Below are positions 46,430-59,006 of a stretch of DNA of 64,000 nucleotides, one piece after another (the stretch's first letter is position 1; each line of letters starts with the position of its first letter). The notes under the pieces were generated by a model. That model was not told where the DNA came from. It saw nothing but the letters and a program-made list of their open reading frames with translations, and did no database searches. The translations under genes were made by a program, and so were the position numbers. The stretch is taken from NCBI GenBank assembly GCA_029449245.1, contig JANATF010000014.1, positions 810,501 through 874,500 of the forward strand. Reading direction: 5' to 3'. The stretch is from Mortierella alpina (Eukaryota > Mortierellomycota > Mortierellomycetes > Mortierellales > Mortierellaceae).

Positions 46430-47899
46430 TCACTTTTTGTATCGCTGGATCCAGATCAGCCAGAAGGGGCACACGAAGGTGACGAACGCCATACCCAGGA
46501 TATAAATCACGACGATCGCAGCCGAGATTCGCGTAAAGAGGGTTGTCGCCGTTAAGAAGAGGACAATGGTCAAGGCAAGATTCCCGCGGATGGACACACT
46601 CTATCGAACAAACAAAAGAGGCTGTTAATTCAAGTATTATTTTGGGTACCAACTAGGTTGATCATATATCTTGGTCTCCTGAGTTGAAAAGAGATAGATC
46701 AAAAGTTACCCTGACTTGCCGCCGAAGCATCGGGAACAGTGCAAACCACTCGACAGCAAACGCCATGAGTCCAAAGACGTGCAGATTCGTCTCGAATCGC
46801 GACGCCAGCACCACCGACGCAAAGATGGCTGCATTTGTTGATAGTGAGCCTGGGTATTTGATGTTGCGTCGGTTGTCACTGCCATAATCATGAAATGACA
46901 GGTTGGCAAGGAAAAGGATGACGGTTAGCGCCCAGATGGTGTCCGGGGATGTCGTCACCGTCAGCGTCTTCAGAATAGGAGTTAATCCGAGTAATGTCAA
47001 GAAGAAGAGTGCAGCGCCTTTAAAAATCTTGCGTCCTGTCAACAATGGACCAGACACCATAAATGAAGTCGAGCGCGTGAGTACTTGCAAATCCGCAAAA
47101 TTGACTTAATACCTCCTTCCCCAAAAACGTCGCATAGTCTTACTTTGAAAGTTTGACTCTGGCGTCAGCATGGTGTTGCTCCAGTCCCAAAAGATGTATC
47201 CGATTGCTGTCGCGGCGGTTCCGATGATGATCAAGGCGTGTGCACTGAGCTGCTTGTTCAAAAGATAGATAAAGACCGCCACAAAGATCACGATCGACGA
47301 GATGTGTTGAGTGATGATGGTAGACTCGAGCACAACAGACCAATATTCGTATTGCCGTACGTTGGCTAATGTTTGGTTTCCGAATGAAATGATCAGGCGT
47401 TACTATCATCTTACAGGATCCTTGCTGTTCAGGCCGAATGACTCGAGGTCCATATCATACCGTTCTTCTGTAGCTCTTCCAAGAATGTATCATCGACATA
47501 ATTGTCTGGATAGTCCTGCCTGACATAGAGAAGTTTCCGCCACGGTGATCTTTGTGGTGACTGTATCCATGGTGTGTGTGGGCTCGGACCCTGTTGCAAG
47601 CCGTCAAGCTGGTTAGGAGGGAGGGCGTATCTTTGGCGATCAAGCGCGCTCTGTCGCAATAAACTCATACCTGTTCTATAACTCTGGGTATATGAGGAAG
47701 ATAGGGAGCAAAGAGCTGTATGAGTGAAGTGCAAGCTTGCCGACTGTGCAGGCTCTTTGAATGTCGTGTGCATGACTGGGTCGACTGGGTTGTACAGGAA
47801 TCGTTTGCCGTACCTTTGAAAGTCGCAGAGCGGACAAATCTGCTCGTCCACTCTGAATGGCCGTCCATCCCGCGGACAGTAGTTGAAGACTGTAGGCAT
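46430..47899 (-). CDS. GPI2: GPI-GlcNAc transferase subunit PIG-C / Gpi2
   Basis: Four coding exons on the minus strand: 47899-47461, 47365-47144, 47035-46710 and 46600-46430, giving up to about 385 residues. Gpi2/PIG-C is a membrane subunit of the ER complex that transfers GlcNAc to phosphatidylinositol, the first step of GPI-anchor synthesis. The family core starts PWRKLLYVRQDYPDNYVDDTFLEELQKN (about 119-146). Multiple TM helices follow, with HISSIVIFVAVFIYLLN, TIWALTVILFLANLSFHDYG and IFASVVLASRFETNLHVFGLMAFAVEWFALFPMLRR. The first about 115 residues are unusual, with a CPRDGRP...CPLC segment. A candidate donor GTACGG at the CDFQR codons raises the possibility of an unrecognised intron or a different start. 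It is divergent from CSN8. Confidence 0.88.
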
Positions 47900-48235
47900 T
47901 CGCTCAATGTCTCCTGTAATGCTGCTTTTCCTGCTGTTCTGTTGCTCCTTTCTCCGCCGTGGATGTCGTTTTGTCTGGTCTGCAGTTTAAAGAGAGAGCA
48001 TACGGGAACCCACTGCCATGAAGGCAGCAGAGGACTGTTTTTTTCCTGTGCAGGACCCAGCCACCCTTTCGCCTGAAGCAACGAGCAACTGCGTCGCGTT
48101 CGGCTTCGTTCGTTCCACACACCTTCCTGCTCGCCCAGTCCTCCACCTGCTGCTTCCTCTTGACATCGCAGCGCAATTCTCTCGTCTTAATCCTCCGCCT
48201 TTTTCATCCTCATTCACTCACACTAAATATACAGC
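47900..48235. promoter_or_regulatory. divergent promoter, GPI2 / CSN8
   Basis: Only 336 bp lie between the two outward-facing start codons, so core promoter elements must be shared or adjacent. A C/T-rich leader lies just before the CSN8 ATG (about 48120-48235). If GPI2 has an additional upstream exon, the spacer is even shorter. Confidence 0.5.
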
Positions 48236-49463
48236 ATGTCTGTACCCTCACAGCAACTGCTCGAACAGGCTGACGTGGCTCTCAAGGCTGGGCGCCACCA
48301 AGAGCTCATTCCTTTGTATGAACAGCTCGAGTTCCAGGCACGTCTCAACTAGCAACAAGATACGAACTGTCATCGTTTAAAAGTATGCGAATGAGTGCAG
48401 CGACTCAACGACCTCTTTCATCATTCTCCTCCTCCCCTACTAGGTCTCAGCAATCGATGTCGATGCCGTTCCATTGAATACAATTTACGAGCCATTGCTC
48501 GCATCCTACCTAGTCGCCCACGACCTGTAAGTGCAGCAGGACAAAAAAACACGCCAACTTGCAGGACCGCCCATCTATCGCTAGCAGGAGCTTTTTTTTG
48601 TCAAGCAGAAGCTTCCTTTCTTGCCGACTGAATCGCGTTCTTGTACCGGTATTTTTTCTTTTATCACTCCGTGGGATACAATAGATTCTCAGCACGTAGC
48701 CTTGTTCACAGAATCCCTCGCGAGTTGAAAGCACAATCGGTTCAGTTGTCCACGCTAATCCAGGTGATGGAGTTGATGCTGCAGTGGGAAAGGCAGAACG
48801 GAAACCTCAAAGATACCTATGCACTTTTGCACAGGTCGCGGTGGAACTCCTCCTTAGCCCCATTGATTGCCCTTTTGCAAGGTAAGGAGCCTCGCACATG
48901 GCCTTTTGATCTGACAAGAAGCAGGAGCAGGAGGCTCGAGTCGACTTTGTTTTAACCGACAATACCTGGCACATTTGTCTAGATTCGATTCAGAACAGAG
49001 AACTGGACTTGTTGGCCAAAGCATATACCTCACTCCCTCTGCAGCTGGCAGCATCGCGTATCTGGCTGGAGGAAGATACTGCGGCAGAACGTAAGCATTT
49101 GCTTTTCAGTAGGAGCAAGCACGAGTTCGTCCGCTTTTTTTTTTAACTCATGGACGACATTGTTAACCCAAATGATAACATGGTGTGCTTGAATAGAACT
49201 CGTCGCTACCCGAGGATGGAGATACGATGCATCAACAGGACTCTTGTACCCCAAGGCACCGGGTAACCACCCATGCCGTTTAAGCTCACATGAAACACGG
49301 TTTCTTGACGAAAGGATTCAGCCAACTATCTTGACAACAGGCTAACAGTCATAACATATTATGTTTTTTAGAGGTGTCGTACAATCGTGCTATTGGACTA
49401 CAGGAGTTTGGTCAGCTCGCGGATGTCGTGGCACACTTGGAGGTCAGACAGGATTCAGCATAA
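48236..49463 (+). CDS. CSN8: COP9 signalosome complex subunit 8
   Basis: Six coding exons: 48236-48337, 48444-48526, 48685-48881, 48983-49090, 49197-49262 and 49372-49463, giving 215 residues, close to animal CSN8. CSN8 is the smallest PCI subunit of the COP9 signalosome, which removes NEDD8 from cullins. Family features are the helical N-terminus (SQQLLEQADVALKAGRHQELI), SARSLVHRIPRELKAQS in the position of the ARxLWKRIP helix, DLLAKAYTSLPLQLAASRIWL, and the winged-helix end GWRYDASTGLLYPKAPEVS followed by LADVVAHLE. The frame of exons 1 and 2 joins only if intron 1 uses a GC donor (CAG|GCACGT at 48338). Every other intron has a GT donor. Only this joining restores the CSN8-like helix. Confidence 0.86.
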
Positions 49464-49761
49464 ATTGGGCAGAAGCGATACTGGAAAGAAAGGACACAGG
49501 ATCTACTGCGACCACAAACTGCTCAATCAAAACACTACTTTCCCAATACATCACATCGACCCTTCTTTTTCGCTGAACTGTCGCTTCTTTCATTTCTGCT
49601 TTTGTTCAATCCAAAAAAAATCGATGGCCATAGAAAGGTGTTTTTTTTTGTATTTATTTTACATATTTGTCTTTGGGGTTGAGTTTTTTTTGGTCTTTTT
49701 CTTTTGATGTTAATTGTGTACGATATGAGCGAAAGCAACCGAAGAAAGCTTTGGCCCTTTC

Positions 49762-51170
49762 TTAGTTCTTCTTCTGGTTCCAGGTGTGCTCGTCTGGCAA
49801 CTCCTGACGAACACCGACCAAAGAACCCTCAGGCTGGACGGCGGGCAACTGAGCAGCGCCCCAGACACGGACGCGCTTGATACCACCATCGGGGATCATG
49901 ACGACCTGGACCTTGGCAATACGCTTCTCCGTCAAGTCTGAAGCCACCTTGAAGAAGTGCTGACGGTGAGGACCCACGGGGGCCTGATCCAGGAGGACGA
50001 TAGGCTCCTCAGATCCAATCTCGAAACCAGCAATGGTCACGGCCTTGGGAGGGTTACCCATGTAGTGAGCGGTATCGACCTCAATATCAGTAACGTGGCC
50101 AGGCTGTCCAAGCTTGATGGTGCAGTGATCCACATGTCCAGGGGCACGAGAGCGCTTGGTCTCCCAACCGTCCGACATGTCGTGACCACGGCCTGGCAAG
50201 AGCATGTTGGAGGGGTGACCGTAATGAGCATCAGAGAATCCAGTGACAACGGATCCAGCAGCGGCCGAAGCAAGATCATAGATCTCATGCTTGTTCTCGG
50301 GGTGGGCTTCATGCACCTTTCCAAAGACGCGAAGACGAGCGACACCACCATCAGGGTACATGCAGAAACGGATGTGGGTATAGTGCTCAGCAGTGGGCTT
50401 CTCGAGTTGGAAACCGTGGCGAGCGGAGGGGTTGAGGGCGACCTTGGACAGGATAGGAACCCACTGAACAGCGGCCCACTCCTCATGTGTGCGGGTGGCA
50501 GCAGCCTGGGCAGGTGCAGTCTCCGTGTAGCCCTCGACTGAGACAAAAGGGGAGTGGTTTCCGGTAAAGTAGGAGGTGTCGACCTCGAATCCTGCGATCG
50601 TGCCGGCGTATCCGAGCTGGATCACGCACCAGTCGTGGTTAGGTGCGTTGTGGCGACGGGTCTCCCAACCGTCGTACCAGGCTCCTGTGGGGACAAAGCG
50701 GCCGGGGGCAGAGATGGGTGCAGCGGCCGTCAAGAGGTTCGAGCAGTCGGCGAACCACTCATCTGTGAAGGTGAGGACCTTGCCTCCGCGAGTAGCGACA
50801 GCGAGATCTGTTTGAACGACGTATTCCAGCAGGTGTAGGGTGGTTTTTGGTAAAAAGCGAAAAGGACGGGATCCAGTCGAGTCCAGAGTCCAGAGCGAAA
50901 GGGCGGTTATTGAAGGTGGTCGGTCAAAGTTGGCAGAGGATCAGCATAGATGAAAAAAGAGGGAGGAGGTACAAAAGAGCAGTTAGTAACACTGAAGATC
51001 GTGAGGTGAGAAAGGGGAGGATTGAGGATCCCAGAGACGACACACACAAACGAGGGGTATTGTGTGCTTAGCGCGAGCGAGGTGGAAGCCATACCGATGT
51101 ATTCCTTGAAGGCCTCGCTGATCTTCTCGACGGGGACAACGGTGTTGGCGGGGGCGGTGGTGTTGGTCAT
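49762..51170 (-). CDS. allantoicase
   Basis: Two coding exons on the minus strand, 51170-51095 and 50807-49762, give 373 residues. Allantoicase (EC 3.5.3.4) hydrolyses allantoate to ureidoglycolate and urea in purine degradation, letting fungi use purines as a nitrogen source. The protein contains the two tandem allantoicase repeats: TDLAVATRGGKVLTFTDEWFADCSNLL with GAWYDGWETRRHNAPNHDWCVIQLG, then IYDLASAAAGSVVTGFSDAHYG with MSDGWETKRSRAPGHVDHCTIKLG. Each repeat ends in the MYPDGGVARLRVFG or MIPDGGIKRVRVWG motif. The 5' intron (50808-51094, 287 nt) is long for this window. There is no PTS1 at the C-terminus (NQKKN), so the enzyme is probably cytosolic. It converges on CSN8. Confidence 0.95.
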
Positions 51171-52877
51171 GATGTGAATGTGGATGCGGTGCGCTGCTTG
51201 GTTTTGGTGGTTGTTAGCTCGGCGGGTTGGAGGGGTTCGTTTGCTTGAGAGAGGCGGATGGAGAAGAAAAAAGAAAAAGTGAGAGCGAAAAGAGGGTGGA
51301 GAGTGCCCGTATTTATGCCAAAATGAGGGGTAAAAAAAAGTGGGTGCAGAGAAAGGCATCAGGGCTCAGAGCCAGTGGTATAGGTGGCAGCAAGCCAGAT
51401 CGATCGCCTTGCGCCCCCCCCTTCTCCGCGCTAGACCACCCTTGTTTCCCATGCACCCACTGCAGCGTAAAAGTCGCACGCACCGCACACACACCTTAAA
51501 CAGGCCTGCACTCACTGCGATTTGCTTGGGTCCGCCAACCAACTTGCCCGCTGTATCTCTCCTGTTGTCTCTCTAGTCTCTGCACCTTCTTTCGTCTTGC
51601 TGCGTCGGCGTAAGAGAACCTAGCTCGTGCATCCATGGTATCTAGATTGTGGGCAAGCATGTCCGAGCAACACCTTCACTCCCACAGATGTTGCAGAGGT
51701 TGCTACTACCTGTCCTAAGCACTAGTTGTCAACATATCAAGCTTCTACAGCTGCACTGACAACGTTGCCCATGTGGGTCAATGAACGCGGCATCGTAGTC
51801 TTGAAACTGACACAGGAGCACGCAAGCTTGACGAGTGAATGAGCCTTGATTGTTTCCCTCAAGGGGAAGCCATGTAGTTCGTCACTAAAAAAAAATGCCC
51901 GCGCCTTGAGGGATCTGCACGGCGCTGTGCCTGGACGGAGATTGCGAGACATTAAAAAAATAGGTGCGATGCTGTCATGGCAAAACAGTCCGGGATATGA
52001 TCCTTGAGCAGTGCTGCATGACGATCTGGTGCTGTAGGTTAGGCTATCCATCTGGAGAGTACTGCAGCCGCCTACAACGCGGGCACTATTTGGACGCCCT
52101 GCACACTTTGCCGCTTTCTATAGTTTACCTTCATGAGCAATTTTTTTGGTTTTTGAGACGGGGACGAAAAGCGCACGCACCGTCTTCCTCTGTGCAGCTA
52201 TCCATTCATTATTTGTAGATCCTCCATGGACGTCAAGATGACAATGTACGGAGAACAAGGGCATTGCTGGGGCCCCATTTTGACGTTCGCAAGAATGTAC
52301 CCAGGAAACAGCTTGTGGATGCAAATCCAATCGGAATGACTCGGGACATGAACAAAAAGAATAGAAAAGTGGGTGGAGTGACCCTGATGATTAGAGTTCT
52401 GTGTGCTCTCCTGAAAATGCGGGCAAGCCCACGGACAAGTTCAAGACCAGGGCCTGAAATGACGAGGCGCCTCTTCTACCTCTGTGAGGCAGTCATCACA
52501 GCAGGGCTTGCATTCGAGTCAATCTTTGGTCAATGCAGATCTCTACTGTTCAGCCGCATAGACCAGAGTGTCTGTCGCCAGTCCAGCCCACTATGATCAG
52601 CGAGATCTTGAGTAGAAGGTTGACAAACCAGAATCTACAATGAGCACGAAGCATCCAGCACTTCGGTAACCTGAACTTGGAACAGCGACTCCATGTAAAA
52701 GAGCGAATCATTCACTTCACAGCATGCAACAGGTACCCTCTGATCTACGCATTCTTGACCGAATGGATCGCCATTCCACCTCAGTAACACACGGAATGAG
52801 CAAAGGAACCTTAAAATCAAGTGCCTGAATTTGATCATATATATTCAAAAGTGGCACGCGAAACACAGGTGTCCTAT
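51171..52877. other. 1.7-kb intergenic region
   Basis: The part next to allantoicase (51171-51600) is its probable promoter. From 51600 to 52870 there are open frames on both strands (for example minus 51737-52051 and plus 52264-52596) with amino-acid compositions that are not obviously random. I recognise no domain and find no consistent splice structure. An old gene relic cannot be excluded. Confidence 0.4.
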
Positions 52878-54414
<1,537 letters not shown>

Positions 54415-55164
54415 TGGCGAGGGTGGTACCTGACATGTGACAGGGATGCGAGAGGGGAGTTTAAATGATGACGAGACAAGACTGGAGGAGGAAGCGCGGC
54501 GCGAATGTGTGTCTGTGAGAGAAAGAGCGAGAGAGAGTGGGAGAGAGTGTGTGTGTGAGAGAGAGAGAGAGACAGCGTTGACCTTTGACGGCACTGTGCA
54601 TTGCAGTTGTCCCTCGGATTGCATCCTCGGCTGGTGATCTGTCGAAAGTGAACACTCGACACCCTCGTGCCAAACCTAGTTTCGTCTGCCTTCTTGGAGA
54701 CCCTCTTTTCTGGCACACCCCACAGCCTGGCACACAAGCACGAGAGACACGAAACTGGAGACGCGACTCGCACGCGTCCTTGCCAACGGGAGTGACGACA
54801 GCGCGATAGCTCAAAGGAGAGGTGTCTACACGGATTCCAATGGTCCCACAGGACAGAGATGAGCCTCTCTCTCCGTCCTTCAAGTTCGTTCTGATCGGAT
54901 CAACAGCGACAGGGAGCCACGATCAGTGGCTTAGTGATGGTCATTGCATGAGCATATACTACTATACCTAACGTGTGCAGTATCGGTGTAAGGCAGCTTT
55001 GCATGTGCACCCCATCACGGTCTGCCTCTCATCCTCATTGCCTCTCTATCCGCATTCTGTCTCTTGGTCAACCATCTCAGGCTGCTGCTGCCCCTCTCCC
55101 TTGACATCAACGCACCCTTCTCACCCCAGTCCTCTCGGACCCACCCGCGTCGAGCCTGCCTGTC
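54415..55164. promoter_or_regulatory. divergent promoter, PECR-like / IQ-motif genes
   Basis: A 750-bp spacer separates outward-facing start codons. It contains a purine-rich (GA)n/(GT)n block (about 54505-54575) that reads as a CT-rich leader for the PECR-like gene, and C/T-rich sequence (55010-55160) before the IQ gene. No further gene was recognised. Confidence 0.45.
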
Positions 55165-58100
55165 ATGAGTTCGCGCATCAAAGGCCTCTTCTCAAGCAAG
55201 AAGAAGAAGGACGAGCGTGCTTCGACCAAGGCCCATTCCAAAGAGCTGTTTGCATCCTCTGCCTCTGCCTCTGCCCAACGGTCGAGTGTGTCTTTCACTA
55301 GCCAGACTCGCCGCGCGGCCTCTGTTGGCTCCTTCACCAGCTCGACGTCTGCTTTTGAGGTCCAGCGAGACGGGGTCGTGTCCAAGGGCGAAGTAAGTTT
55401 GTGTCTGTGCAAGAGATAAGACAGGCTGGCTCAGAAACAGATGTAGGGAGAGAGGAAGGCGAACACAGGCGGAACAGGACAACGAAGGATGGTGAACACA
55501 GCCGACAAAACAAAGAAGGAAAGGGAAGACGAAGACGAAGAGGGAGACGAGGAGGCTCTACTTCTTCCCGTCCCTTACAGTGCAAGGGTTGATGCCTCAG
55601 GGTACCACAGGGGATGCACAAAAAAAAACGCAAAAGAAAACAACAGGCTGCGTTACGGACAGTAGTATGCATCCAGCATTGAACCTGACCATCCTCACTC
55701 TCTCACTCTCTCTTTTGACCTCTTCATTTCCTCTTTTCCCTGTCCATCGTCGCTCCCCACTTGCCACCAGTCCTCTGTGGACCTGACATTGACCCCATCC
55801 TCCACCGCATTCACCGTCAACAGCAGCGTGTCAAACCAACAGCAGCAACAACCACCCCACCAGCACACTGTATCCTCTGTCGCCAAGGACTCATCCCAGT
55901 CTATAGCAGCCAGCGAGGAAGACAACAAAGCCATGACGACCACTTCCGTTGTCGAGAGCTTGGATGTTTCGATCAGTAATGTCGCGCCCACCACTGCTCC
56001 CAACCAGTCGCCAATCAACGCCGTCCCTGACAGCGATGGCAAGGCAGCTGCTCCTCTGCTTGAAAAAGGTATATTAGCAGAGCAAAGACACCCGCTGTTA
56101 TTTCTCGGCTCTTGGATATCATGGAGCTCCTTACAAACCATGCACACACAGCCGATACACTCGTAATATCTAAAAAGCTAAGGCTATCTCGCTCCACCTA
56201 CAAAACAACACCTTGCCTTTAGAAAAGGAACAGGAGGCGGCGTCCACAAATGGTGCACCTCGGACTTTTGAGGGACCTTCAGGTAACACAACTGAAAGTA
56301 GACCAGGCTATCATGTCCCCCGTATATACTCCCTCAGCTAACCCCCATGACGAACCTTTTCAACTAGCAGACGCTCTACAAAGCGTGGCTAATCAGAGTC
56401 ATCTCTCTGTCAAGGGACCCAGCGGAATACACGTAACGCAGAGACAACCGTTTCGTCGGGATAGGGGGGGGGGGGGGCAAACAGGTCTATTTTCACATGC
56501 AGGGGCAGGACCGATGAACAATGGCTCAACACGCATATATCTTTCTCTGTAGGCTAGCGGCGATAAGGAGGCATTGTTGAACCCAACAGAAGCGAGCCGC
56601 TATTCACAGAAGCAGGACACATCCTTTGTAGAGCAGCTGTCGTTCGTATCAGGATCACATGTAGTGGAACAAGACAATATTCCTGGCGATGCCGTTTACC
56701 TCAATTGCACTACAGAGTTCTTCCCTATCGACGATCAGGACGAGCAGGTCTACCTGGATCAGTACTCGGACGGTAAGGCGGCTCTCGGTGTAGTGTAGCC
56801 GTTGCTAGACCGCATACCGTGTATGCTCACACTCCGAGTCCTCACCTACTGTCGATTGATTCTCTAGAAGGCGACGAGTTCCCAGTGCTGCAGTTGAAGG
56901 TCTCAAAGCTGCAGAAGCAGGTCCGTGAGATGCGAAAGTTTATGAGAGGATTGGTCCAACTGCAAGTCGAGCAGTACGAGCCTGCCACAATTTTGATTCA
57001 AGCCTGGTGGAGAGGCTGTCTGGTAATTCACGTTTCCTTGTGGAGTTGACTCTGGGCGAGAACTCGCTGTGTATCTTGTACGATGTCTTTCACTAATGAC
57101 AGGCTCTTGATACGTGTGTGTTGTGTATAGGTCCGTCGAGAATTGAAGAAGCAGAGGTTGTTATCCTGGCATAGAAATCCAAGGCGAAAGGTTCAAAAGA
57201 TCAAATACTTTACAAGGACAGAGCTTCACCAGAGCTGTGAGCGGATTAGCACCCCCAAGGCCTCACTGTTGGTGACAGAAGATGTGGGAGGTAATGTTCA
57301 GCGCCAACACTGCAGAAAGTTGGCGACTAGTGTTCCCAGATTTAAATTCATACTAATAGCACCCTTTTTTTTTGTAACAGCTCACAAGGAAACTATCGCA
57401 GCTATCAAGCTTCAGGCAGTTTTCAGGAGCTGCTTAGTCCGGAAACGGATCCAGGCCTACCGGGATGGAATGAGAGCAGCTACGGTCATTCAGGCACGAT
57501 GGCGAGGATATCGAACACGAAATCTGGACACGCGCCTCGGGGTTGAACAATTGCGGTTCAGGAATCTCAAGATCCAAAAAGCCTTTGGCCGAGTTTCCAT
57601 TAAACTTCAATATCTTCAGGGCAGGATCCTTGCACTGGAGGAGAACAGTCTACCGCTGCATGAGGCTCAGGAGCTGATCCACAAGGAGATTGAAGACATG
57701 GCAGATCAGATCGACGGACTAAAGCAGGACTTGGAGCAAGGGTTCAAACAACTGGATGAGCAGGTGTCAGAAGAGAAGGAGCAAACCACCATTGAACTTC
57801 GCACGTTGACGGAAAGAATTCAGAAGCTTGAGGTGGAGATGTCGACCATCCGCAGCTCCAACTCGAGGTATGCCATCTCATCTTGCGAAATTGCACATAT
57901 CAAACCAGTTCATGTCGCTAAAGTGCGAGATGTCTCTCTAATTCTCTCACGATTTGCACAATAGCATCGAGAAACAAGTGCGGACTTTGACGCTGGAACT
58001 GCCTTCGAGTGATAGCTTGGGTGCCAACAAGAGCGAACAGGAAGATGAAGAAGAGGATTACGAGGTGCAGTACGATGACGATGGTAACAGGATCGAAAGG

Positions 58101-58820
58101 CCGCCTGCTCCAAAGTTTGCCAAACGAGCCAGTCTGGCCAATAGTGTTGGATCCCAGCGACGCTCAAGCAGCTCGCGACCAATCATGGATACGACTGTCA
58201 CCGGTAGCCCAACACAAATGGTCGAGTCCCCGGTTCCGTTGTTCCAACCCCAAAAGCGGGGTAGTATCGGCAGCATCCACAGCCAACAAGGTCATGGACA
58301 TGGACATGGACATGGACATGTTCGCAATTTATCCATGTCCTCGCAGCCCCCGCCTTCGCCTAGCTTTCCCAGAGCATTCCCAGCTTCGTATTCGCCCACG
58401 ATCGCAAATGCCTCGGTGCCGTTGTCCGAAAGTGGATCCGGGTTACCCAATGGAGGTCGTCCGCACTCGGTTCATTATGCCAACACCAGCAGCAACAGCA
58501 ACAGCAATAACAATAGCAACAATCCAGGGCCACCGCCGCGACCGCTGACAATGGACTCTAATCAACTGTTTCGTTTCCACCAAAACACGAATCAGTTTAT
58601 ACCCATCTCGCCATCGGCTGCCTCTACTCTTGCGACGGCTGCATCGGGACTGCCGCCCACGGACTCGAAGAAATATGTGTCCATGGATGATTTTGAGTAC
58701 ATGCAAGCGGAGGTTGACACGCTGCGCCTGAACAATGACAGGCTGGAAAACATGGTGCGAGAGTTGACTCTGAGGTTGAACAGTCTAACGTCAAACGTGG
58801 GACAATTCTACCCAGGATGA
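55165..58820 (+). CDS. three-IQ-motif coiled-coil protein
   Basis: Nine coding exons: 55165-55392, 55771-56068, 56223-56282, 56368-56432, 56553-56772, 56868-57022, 57131-57290, 57381-57867 and 57965-58820, giving about 842 residues. The first 290 residues are Ser/Thr-rich and disordered. Three IQ-like calmodulin-binding motifs follow: TILIQAWWRGCLVRREL, AIKLQAVFRSCLVRKRI and ATVIQARWRGYRTRNLD. The first is split by an intron. A long coiled coil comes next (LIHKEIEDMADQIDGLKQDLEQGFKQLDEQ and onward), then an acidic/Ser-rich linker with a (GH)n stretch, and a short C-terminal coiled coil (YMQAEVDTLRLNNDRLENMVRELTLRLNSL). A calmodulin- or myosin-light-chain-binding scaffold is a reasonable inference. 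I recognise no enzyme domain. Intron phases agree throughout. Confidence 0.82.
58285..58320 (+). repeat. GGACAT coding hexamer repeat
   Basis: Five tandem near-identical hexamers (GGTCAT, then four GGACAT) inside the IQ gene encode GHGHGHGHGH. They form a small histidine-glycine patch in a disordered linker. Confidence 0.75.
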
Positions 58821-58890
58821 AGAGGTATCGCGACAAGTGACTACCGAGGATGAGGTGGATTGTTACGCATCTCTGAAAGTTCGGCGCAGT

Positions 58891-59006
58891 GCATTGTTCA
58901 ATAAACACGTTTATGGTGAATCTGCTCGTCAGACGAGTTGTTAAAAAGGCATTGTTCAATAAACACGTTTGTGGTGAATCTGCTCGTCAGACGAGTTGTT
59001 AAAAAG
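58891..59006. repeat. 58-bp tandem duplication behind the IQ gene
   Basis: Two adjacent 58-bp copies (58891-58948 and 58949-59006) differ by one base (GTTTATGG against GTTTGTGG). Each begins GCATTGTTCAATAAACACG, includes an AATAAA-type poly(A) signal, and carries a small inverted repeat CTCGTCAGACGAG (5-bp stem, 3-nt loop). A GCAT remnant follows the second copy. The unit lies 70 bp after the stop codon of the IQ gene, so it probably duplicates its 3'-end processing signal. Confidence 0.85.

Noticed and set aside
48342-48443. GT donor at 48342 for CSN8 intron 1
   Set aside because: It gives a Cys/Arg-rich reading of exon 2 that loses the CSN8 helix and does not fit exon 3 as a CSN8 protein. 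The GC donor restores it.
54415-54624. Longer start (ATG 54624) for the PECR-like SDR
   Set aside because: The extra 70 residues are encoded by CT/GT dinucleotide repeats and would precede a normal SDR N-terminus. A 5' UTR is more likely.
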